From: Haliclona indistincta
Lineage: Eukaryota; Porifera; Demospongiae; Haplosclerida; Chalinidae
DNA: 64,000 bases
NCBI GenBank assembly: GCA_964017065.1
Contig: OZ024783.1
Coordinates: 8,755,367-8,819,366, forward strand
Direction: 5' to 3'
Part shown: positions 55,939-64,000 of the stretch, piece by piece
Position numbering within the stretch: position 1 is the first letter of the stretch
Layout of the letters: the number at the start of each line of letters is the position of its first letter
Made by a program: the position numbers and the translations under genes
The notes under the pieces: generated by a model
What the model was told of the DNA's origin: nothing
Database searches by the model: none
Seen by the model: only the letters and a program-made list of their open reading frames with translations

Positions 55939-56106
55939 CAGATTGCTGTCATAACTTTTTCACCGCTCAATGCACTGAGTGTGTACTGTTCTACGATCCG
56001 GTGCATACCAGTCCTATGCCGGTTTTCTCCTACTACAGATCAACATTGAGGAGTCACTGTGGGCAAGAAAAGTCCTCCACAAAGATGTTTAGTTTTCAGA
56101 CAACTG

Positions 56107-56379
56107 TCATTTGTGATAAGCAGTCCACATCTTTTCTCTTGTTGTTTTTGCTTTAGTATGCTGAGTAATACACATAGAAAGCAATTTGATCAGTTCTTTT
56201 TCGAATTTAGTTGCAATATCCTTGTGATCTGGCATCCACTTGACAAGATGTTGCGTCAGCTTTCTGTTGCGAACTGCAGGAGCACTCTGAATACTGAAGG
56301 TAGGATCATCCAGCATCAGCGTAATTGTGTTTACAAGCAGACTACCAGCGTCTGTTGTGGTTGTCGCAGTACCTGCCAT
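56107..56379 (-). CDS. Unrecognised ORF, possible transposon fragment
   Basis: 90 codons (MAGTATTTTDAG to TTREKMWTAYHK). The FEKELIKLL and TREKMWTAYHK parts look protein-like, but I recognise no family. It lies beside the pogo-like relic on the same strand as its inverted part. Confidence 0.25.
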   Translation of the reverse strand: MAGTATTTTDAGSLLVNTITLMLDDPTFSIQSAPAVRNRKLTQHLVKWMPDHKDIATKFEKELIKLLSMCITQHTKAKTTREKMWTAYHK

Positions 56380-58718
56380 AGATTCTCCACATGCGTTTAG
56401 GCGTTACCCGAACAAATGCCCACCTTTGGTCGCAGACTGTCTGTGTGAGAAGGCTATAATTACCCGTGCTACCAATCCCGGGAGGATAATATAATTATCT
56501 ATGGTATGTCTAATGGTGAAATTGTCTGACAATCACATCACTTTTTTGTTGGGATTGATGATCTTGACTTTGTACAAGTTGTTCATTTTTGTTGATGTTG
56601 TTTCAAAAATGTTATATTTATTTTCGGTCGTGAGTTTCAATTTCACCAAGAATGCTGCTGGTGGCTGCCTCTCCAGCTGTGCTTGCATACCACATTGCTG
56701 TTTAGACTGGACAATACATGCAACGACTTGCCGTGACAACGTAGGGTCTTGCTGTTGCGTTGCTGCATGATCGTTGTATCACACGGGTGGTCATAAATGC
56801 GATAACATTCCTCGAGTCCCGGTCTCTACTAGCAAGATAGCGTGTCCATAATCTTGTTGGAAGCCTTTGACAACACCTAAACAGGTATATACCTTCACTG
56901 CAAGCTTGATGTGCTCTGACAGATATTAGGATTGAAAGCAGAAAGAGCATGAAGGAATCAGAAAATCATATGATCTTGGTAATTTCACGTCCGCTCCCAT
57001 CTCTCTATGTGAGATCTTTGTAAACAGCTGTAATAGCGTACTATTAGTACTGACTTTACTGTACTGTTCTAGTAGTGACTTTAAAAGTGATATGATTGGT
57101 GTAGTGTACACAGATTATCAACCTGGATTTGAGTGATAAACAGCTGTTTACTTTCAACATTATCATGATACTCAATCATAAACAATAAACACTCGCACCA
57201 CGATAATTATTATTATTTAGAACTCCATCTCTACTGGTCACTTAAAATCTACTGGTCTTTTCATGCCTTGTTCATGGGCATTTGTAATTTTATTTTACAG
57301 CATCATGAAAGAGCTGATCAGTAGACCGACTAGTTTAGTAGCCATAGTCTCCTCTCACTCTTTCCACTTTTCTGGTGAACAAGTCGACTACACTTAATTT
57401 ATGCAAGAAATGTATGTGTTATAACATGAGGAAACATGACATGACATGAAGTTTGAGACTCAAAGGAAAGGTACTTATGTGTAGAACTTGATGATTGTTT
57501 TGGAGCCGATGGAATAGATATAGGATTTTAAGTGACCAGAACAGAGTTGTACATATCAGTAATATTTTAATATTACTAATATCTTCTTAGTAATATCTTC
57601 CGTGTGCTTTAACAGTTTGCTATAAACTGCTCCAAACTCGAAAGACTGTAAGAATAGGGATCGTCATTTTGTGTTTACCTAACAAATACATATGCAGTAA
57701 CTTGTTGAGATGGTAAAATACATATCTTGACTTTCATGCGGCTCAACAACCACTCTATTGGAGGTGCTGTAAAATAAATTCTAGTCAGTATAGATTGCAC
57801 GATGCTTACTCACTCGAACCCCTCCCTTTTTAGAGCTGAGATCACAGATTGGTGGTCAATTTGTTCCGACATGGACACTGTTCAATTCGACCCAGATACA
57901 GCAATATGGTCTGTGGTTGTTGAGCAAAATTGGAGGCAGGTTAATGCACATGTATGGTTAAGCATTTTTAGCCAACACCCGTCACAACACATTTACACAG
58001 AGACAGTTATTATGTAAGAAAAAATAACAATGATGACATAATAGGAATCACTGATTACAATAAGTACACATTGCAACTTCGCACAAATACATTCAGTTCC
58101 TCCCACGAGCGAGTGTAGCTAATAGAGTACCGTACCGTAGCACAGTTTATATCAGACGGTGACAAATACAACTTTATACGCTAATGAACATGAGTGTTGA
58201 TCCCAAGGCTCTCTGCAAGTAGTTGAGTTTGGAAGACATGGAGATATCTACGTAGTGGTGTCGTTTTATCCACGACACCTGTTTCTCGATGGTGCTGCTC
58301 TCTGCTTGTATTTTTCAGCTACTGCCCCTCACCTGGTCTTCACTGACCCTCAGGTAATTCTCAGTGAAGTCACTGAGATATTGAATCTTGGCATTATCGA
58401 TTTCCACTTCATTCCCTCTTAACTCCAAGCCTCTGCTTCATGCAGCAGGTTGAGAATATCAAACTGGGTGTAGCTCTTTATGGCTCCTATGACTGATGCG
58501 CAGCTGCTCCACTATCAGCTGCTCGTCTATGTCAGCTCTAAACAGTTGAGTAGCTAAGGTTTTGTGAACTTTGATACCAGCAGTCGCTAACGTCGAACTG
58601 TTAATTTTGACCCTATAGTTCTGGTAACGGGACTTCAAGGATTATTAGATGATCTCAGTACATAGAACTACGCAGTACTACTTTGCTAGAGTCCTGGTAG
58701 ACAGCATAGCATAGCAGG
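56380..58718. other. ATM intron 10 or intergenic, no gene supported
   Basis: AT-rich sequence. None of the short frames shows a domain or plausible splice partners. The missing continuation of ATM was looked for here and not found. Confidence 0.4.
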
Positions 58719-58967
58719 TCATTGCTGGTCATGGCGAGCACTGGATCTGTTTTGACTCACTGCTTGTACCCTTTGTTTGTAGAGTTTCCTGTAGTACACA
58801 ACTTTTTCATTCAGTCTCCGAACTTTGTACTGCCTGATATTCTTCAGCTTTGATTTCAAGACAAGAACCTCTGTTTTCTTCTTTGCAAGCTGTGCACATT
58901 TTCTTTTTTCTCTTCGACTCACATTGTGTAGTTTGTGATTCACGCTTCGACTTTTCTTTCCATACAT
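58719..58967 (-). CDS. Unrecognised lysine-rich, coiled-coil-like ORF
   Basis: 82 codons, strongly basic and heptad-like (KKTEVLVLKSKLKNIRQYKV). Such segments occur in transposon-encoded proteins. No start context or splice partner supports a full gene. Confidence 0.25.
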   Translation of the reverse strand: MYGKKSRSVNHKLHNVSRREKRKCAQLAKKKTEVLVLKSKLKNIRQYKVRRLNEKVVYYRKLYKQRVQAVSQNRSSARHDQQ

Positions 58968-60124
58968 CTCTTTCAGACAGAGTTTTTACTTCTGCCTACA
59001 CCTGTTTATGTAATTTTCATACAGTCATTGACCTTTAATAAAAGGTCAAAGTCATCATGAAATCATTCTATTGTAACTACTATTATACGATTCAATATTG
59101 CGGATCGATTTCATTTTTATAATAATATTAATTTATAAAATTAAGGAGACCACGTGGTCAAAAGCTAGTTCAATTTCTTCACTGGTTCTTCCAAGGTTAA
59201 TCTTCCTCATAGCACCCATCACAGACTGTGTGAAAACATTTTAACACAAAATACAATTTTACCTGAAGATGAAGATAGAGGTGATGGTGTTTTTTTTGCA
59301 TTGACGCTAAAACTTTTTGAATCGTCTCAGCCAAGCGAATGTCTGCTCACAGCACATAGTGTTGTAATCAGGGTTTTCTCATTCATTTTTTCCGGGTTAT
59401 AATCTTGATGGCAACGGGGATCCTTGTAACTTTGAAGATGACTTGGATAAGCTTAAAGCTGGTGAGCGGAACTAGTAGTCAAGCGAAATGCTTTCTCATC
59501 GTTTCTTTTTATCAGTTTTGTCATTTAATCTCTTGAACACTGTGGTGTTGATTTTCATTTTGAAATAAGAGACAGCTGACAGCTCTAAATAGGCAGTTGC
59601 CATCTCCGCTTACTGGAACTATTTTCAATAATAATAGTTAAATAATTACCTTTTTAAGCTTAGAAGTGTTGCAGCCTCATGTTCATTGGGCAATCATGCT
59701 TCAAAGCGTACCTACTTTAGCTCAATACAATGCAGTTCTAGTTAAGGTGCCGGGTAACAATTTCTTCTCCTTGTCATCCTCTTTGCATTTCACTAAGTAA
59801 CTAAACAAACATTTCAGAGCCTCTGGTTCTGCAGCAGAAGCACTGCCATCGTCATTTTAATACTGAAATCATAAAAGATGTAATTCTTAATGTTAAACAC
59901 CCACCAATTTCTTCTGGTTCTATTCCCTTTGGCTCTTGTGAAATAATTAAGGGCTGATTCTCACCAGCCTCAGTTGCCTTAGCTATCTCGGGTTTATTGT
60001 TATTCTGTTGTCATATCTTCTCACGATATTTGTCGGAGGTGATGGTAGCCAAGTACTTCTAGCTTGACCATGCCGTAGCTGAATGTGGTTGATATCAATT
60101 TCAGCAAAAGCCTCAATCATTGAC

Positions 60125-60556
60125 TTAATGGCATCTTTTCAATTGACTGCGACATGTCAACAACTTGCTGCTTCTCCGCCTTATTCTTTGGCTATACACT
60201 ACAACAGTACTAAAGAACATAGTGTGGTGTGCCGTCCTCAGTCCTGCGCTACAGTCGGTTGCGTCCTCAGTCGTGCGCGGGACATTCCAGTCAGCTGTCA
60301 GCAGTATTGGTTTGGACAGCAACGGCAGCAGCAAGTTTGCAACAGTCACACTAGCGACGTCCACAGCAGCAGACGTCGCTAGTGTGACTGTTGCTTTTTC
60401 GGCTTCTTCTCTCAATTTGTCCAACAGTCTCTCAAGATGTCCTCCATTGCACTTTTGAGTACTTGTCAGGAGGCTAGTCTCTTCAGTCAACTTGCGTTCT
60501 AGCTGGTGATGGCGGTCCTGTTGTACCGCTTCTATCTGGTTGAGCTTCTCGCGCAT
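60125..60556 (-). CDS. Unrecognised ORF with coiled-coil start
   Basis: 143 codons from 60556 (MREKLNQIEAVQQDRHHQLE), predicted coiled coil for about 50 residues, then low-complexity Ala/Thr/Val through the hairpin at 60339-60394. Possibly a relic of the same element as the ORF at 58719. Confidence 0.25.
   Translation of the reverse strand: MREKLNQIEAVQQDRHHQLERKLTEETSLLTSTQKCNGGHLERLLDKLREEAEKATVTLATSAAVDVASVTVANLLLPLLSKPILLTADWNVPRTTEDATDCSAGLRTAHHTMFFSTVVVYSQRIRRRSSKLLTCRSQLKRCH
60339..60394. repeat. Perfect 23-bp-arm hairpin
   Basis: GCAACAGTCACACTAGCGAC plus GTC, a 10-base loop, then the exact reverse complement. It is not at the boundary of any element I can define. Confidence 0.9.
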
Positions 60557-60841
60557 TTCTATCGTTGCCAGCTTAGAGCCAGTCTCTCCACTCTCTGTTC
60601 AGGTGTTACTTTAAAGGGTAACTGACATGGTTTTTTTGTTTTGTGTTTTATTGCATTTATCAATAGATAATAGTGCTTAGACAACGTAAAACAAGTTTTA
60701 GCATGCTAGCTTAAACGGTTCCAGAGTTATAGCAAGCTAAAAAACGTATGTACGCCCACGCGCAATTAAGCGGGCGTGGCTATTCGTGACGTAGATGCGG
60801 GAACAGCGTGTACCTTGGAAGGCTGGGATAAACACAGAGCT

Positions 60842-61548
60842 ATGTCAGCTTCAGAGTCAAGCAGCTACGAATCAACCAGTGATGCTAGTATTACAGACAC
60901 AGAGGCTGAGTCTGATATTTCTTTGGATGCTTCAATGCCTGGACCTTACAGCTTTGAGCCAAGTGCCAGTGATACCAGCAGTTGTGATACAACTGCAGAA
61001 TCAGCTAGCAGTTCTGATGGTGACGAAGATACAAGTAGAATAACAGATATGTCGTGGTAAGTGGATAGTAAACCACTAAAAGAATGTATAGTTATCTTTA
61101 TATTCCAACAGGTGCCTTTGTAATCATTGTAGTTCTATGCCAACACCTCGTGAATGTCTGTGCTGCTTAGAAATCGATAAGTGCACAGCCAAAATAAGCG
61201 ATGTCAATGATTCCTCTCTGAAGTGCATAACAGAACACCCTGGCTTTGATGTAGTGTGTCTTAACATGTGGGTTCTTCAAGCAGCTTATTACCAGTACAG
61301 GCAAGAGCATGGACAAAATTCTTCACCTCCATCACTACACGAGTAAGTTCGGTATAAAATTTGATTATTTTTCATCCTCTAACAGGAAATACAGATATAT
61401 CGCATACCGTCAGTTGACAAGGTGGTGCTGGGGGTGGCTAGGACGTAACATCAGAGTGACATTGCCAGCTTGTGCTGTTAGCAAAATCAGAGAGATGTTT
61501 CCTTCAAACAACTATAAAGGATTTCAGTTGCCATCATTGGAATTTTGA
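60842..61548 (+). CDS. P2X7 C-terminal-domain (ballast) protein, standalone
   Basis: Exons 60842-61056, 61112-61342 and 61386-61548; phases 2 and 2 agree, giving 202 aa. I chose the MSASESSS start; an in-frame ATG at 60776 would add 22 residues. The first 70 residues are acidic and Ser-rich. Then come WCLCNHCSSMPTPRECLCC and LEIDKC, a Cys cluster like the zinc-binding part of the P2X7 tail, followed by YRYIAYRQLTRWCWGWLG, LPACAVSKIREMFPS and a YKGFQLPS end matching the P2X7 terminus. No transmembrane segments, so it is not a channel. It converges on the transposase-like gene, with 3 bp between stops. Function unknown; carriage by the element is inferred. Confidence 0.8.
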
Positions 61549-61551
61549 CAA

Positions 61552-64000
61552 TTATGATTGCTTTGAAAATCTAGTTCTATGTTTGGCTATTGCTGTGTCT
61601 TTGTCAGGTTTCTCATAGCTACTGCAGAGAGGTGGTGGAGAGAGAACCGCTTTCTTGGAATCTGGTTTTTTGCCTTCTGTTAATTTCCATAGCTTGGTAA
61701 ACAGATCATCTACATAGCCTGTGATAGATAATATTGAGTTGTAAATGCTAAATTGTAACACACCATAAGTAGCTCTTTGTGCAATCTTTCTGACTATGTG
61801 TCCTCCAGCTTTGTACTTTGGGTAGAGGATAGAAAACCTGTCTCTCCCTGTCTTGGTCTTAGCCTGAGGCCGGTCACTGTTCTCATTGTAGTGAAGTGTT
61901 GCCAATCTTAGTCTGTATTCACATCAATGTCTGGCAATGTATCAGTAATATTTGGTCACCTGGAAAGCATCCCATTGTACGTAAATGCAGTAGACTTTGG
62001 TGCAAAAGTGATAACCAAACTGTGGTATGCCTCGCACTTGGATGTTTGATATATCGGAGATAGCTTTTCGACATCACGGCAAAAATTCTCTTTGGTGATC
62101 AAAGCAGTAATCTTTTCACTCACTTCAGTATCTATACATGTACAATTCATTTAGAGTGATAGGTGTTTAAAATCACTTACGTGGTTTGAACCACTTCCTT
62201 TTTCTACTCTTTTTTGTTAGTCGCTTGTGCTGGCAAGATGGAAACGGTTTACCGTGGCCTCTATGCTTGTCATGGATGTGGTTCGCCAAAGAAACCCACT
62301 TTGCTCTGATGACATTGCCTTTACCGCCTGGTGTAGACACAGCAGCCCAATATAGGTGGTTGATGATGCTCTTCTTCCATTCCCCTACCAGTTCGCATCC
62401 TTTACGCTTTGTAAGTGTGTTGAGCTTTTTCTTGAGAGCTGCATTTAACATTCTACATTAAATTAATAGTTATAAAATACTGATAACCTACACTTTGCCA
62501 TGTGCCAAATGTCATAGCGATGGTCTGTGGTAGGCATATTATCTCTCACCCACTTCGCTATTTGTGTGTGCCTGTCAGTCACGAGGGTCCCTATCTTGAA
62601 TTTCTTCTTCTTTAAAAGTTTTACAGCTCTCACTAGGCCCTCCTTTTCCATGTGATAGCTTCCTTTCACCTCATTACTCTATTACAACAAAACAATGTTA
62701 CCCATATTATGTACAATGCTCCACTTGTACCAACTGAACATCTAGCACAACTTTCTTCTTCAACTCCATTACAGTATAGCTTCCAAATTTAGCTGAATGC
62801 CCTGGACTGTCTGCTCTACCATCACCACCAATCACGAGTGCTCTTTTTTCCTTTCTCAGTTCAGCTAGCAACTTAGCTTGTTGGCGCTCGTACACATATG
62901 TAATACAGGGATGAAGGAAGATTTTCTGGTGTCTGAAAAAGGTTCGTTCTGCATATGTTGCACATCCCATAGTGTTGAGTACACGCAGAACTTTGCCAGG
63001 TAGCGCTCCAGCAAACAAAATTGAAGCCGACAACAGAATATTTCCAGCTGGCTGGTCTTTCAAATATGGCTGACTATCCCACGTAAAAACATCTGTACAA
63101 AGAGGACAATGCTGTTCAACATGAAGGAGAGTTCCAAATGTAGTTATAGATACTTTCGTCACTCGTCCACATTTACGGCAGTGCTTAAAAAGAGAGAGCA
63201 AGCTATCAGCAAATACTATGTACTTCTTCTGATCTTGAAGAGACACACATTCACTTTCCAATCTATACAATTAATAATGAATTAACGTATGTTAATAGAC
63301 TAACAATTATACTTACACATCTGATGTTTCTGTCATGTAATCTGTATCAGTTTCATCTATTTCAGTTGCTTCATTGTCTGACTCAGTGACTGTGTCAGGT
63401 TCAGGGTCTGAGTTGGATGTAGTAGGCAATAATGAGCATTGAATAGCTATATCCTTTGTCAGTACTGCATCTGTTTGAATACCTATTATAATGGCAATTA
63501 TTTTAGTACATAGTACACAATTGTAAGTATAATACCGATGTTGCAGTTTGATGGGCTACACTGAATTCCGACACTAGCACTTTCAGTAGAAACTTGATTA
63601 ATAACCTCCGACGTCTGTGGCTAAAAATGCACCCACATTTTAATAATACTATTACAATTAAATTGTATACCATATCATCATCGTCAGCAGTATTAGAAGC
63701 AGCATCCTTGGGGCATTCAGTTGTTAACATCGATTGAAGAACCTATAATTTAATAGTAAAGAAAACATTAATTTTCTACAAAATAACTTACTCTCTGTCG
63801 TTCACGTTTCTTGTATGCTTCAGACCTTCTCCTCTTGGCAGGTGGATTAATCTCTTGAGCTTTCCTCTTGCTAAACAAAGTTGGTACAGCATCTGATTTT
63901 AAGCTTGGCTTAAACTTTCCCAGCCCCAGTGACTGTGCAAGTAGCTGATCAGTAGAAAAGCATGATTGTTCAAAGTGCTTGCTGCAAAGAACGGAGTGAT
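61552..64000 (-). CDS. THAP-domain DDE transposase-like protein, 5' end beyond window
   Basis: Ten in-window exons: 63792-64000 (partial), 63671-63742, 63536-63620, 63317-63482, 62725-63262, 62494-62678, 62181-62452, 61960-62131, 61764-61912, 61552-61718. Every phase agrees and there is no stop, about 670 codons. The first exon holds the THAP end (CSKHFEQSCFSTDQ, AVPTLF). A zinc-ribbon-like pair (CRKCG, CPLC) follows. The catalytic core shows GGDGRADSPGHSAKF, then SNEVKGSYHMEKEGL, TLVTDRHTQIAKW, YDIWHMAK and, near the end, LSPIYQTSKCEAYHS. This conserved family is common in invertebrates; I place it nearest Kolobok. An intact reading frame suggests a recent element or a domesticated gene. Confidence 0.75.

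Larger units (their letters stand above)
60615..64000. mobile_element. Candidate Kolobok-like element carrying two convergent genes
   Basis: TTAA at 60611-60614 is followed by AGGGTAACTGACATGG, and 227 bp later the plus-strand gene begins. Kolobok elements use TTAA targets and encode THAP-containing transposases; the minus-strand gene here fits. The right end lies beyond the window, so terminal repeats cannot be compared. Confidence 0.5.

Overview
The window looks like animal genomic DNA, AT-rich, with short GT-AG introns, many small DNA transposons and large ankyrin-ROCO-death genes. I infer a marine invertebrate, most likely a demosponge (Amphimedon-like). That is inference from gene content only; a cnidarian or other invertebrate is not excluded.

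Layout. (1) 1-14.4 kb: the first copy of a segmental duplication. It holds a minus-strand ANK-ROC-COR gene running off the left edge (2-5476), then about 8.5 kb of nested, non-autonomous DNA transposons, then a lone first exon of an unknown gene (14008-14322, minus). (2) 15.1-26.5 kb: a minus-strand EH-domain gene resembling REPS1/REPS2 (RalBP1-associated). Its 7.2 kb intron is full of MITEs and foldback elements, and a decayed tandem-duplicate remnant lies 5' of it. (3) 28.6-43.0 kb: the second copy of the duplication. It holds a complete ANK-ROC-COR-Death gene (28608-35702, minus, three exons, 2324 aa predicted), a 5' fragment of a third ROCO copy, more transposons, and the paralogous lone first exon (42639-42935). 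Comparing the two copies gives filled/empty sites that delimit several insertions exactly. (4) 43.8-54.6 kb: ten plus-strand exons encoding the N-terminus of ATM, the DNA-damage checkpoint PI3K-like kinase. Several introns end in microsatellites that touch the splice acceptor. The rest of ATM is not seen. (5) 54.6-60.6 kb: decayed transposon material, including a pogo-like transposase whose middle is inverted. (6) 60.6-64.0 kb: a tail-to-tail gene pair. A plus-strand protein has a cysteine-rich domain like the P2X7 C-terminal (ballast) domain. A minus-strand THAP + DDE-type transposase-like gene has ten in-window exons with consistent phases. The stops are 3 bp apart, and a TTAA/AGGGTAAC boundary lies upstream, so I read this as a Kolobok-like mobile element.

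The most unusual structure not explained by standard features is a pair of unrelated-sequence palindromes (40261-40401 and 53001-53138). Each carries six CCTCGG-type boxes in the same orientation, at mirror-symmetric spacing, while the segments between boxes are inverted. One lies in a segment absent from the paralogous locus, so it behaves as an insertion.
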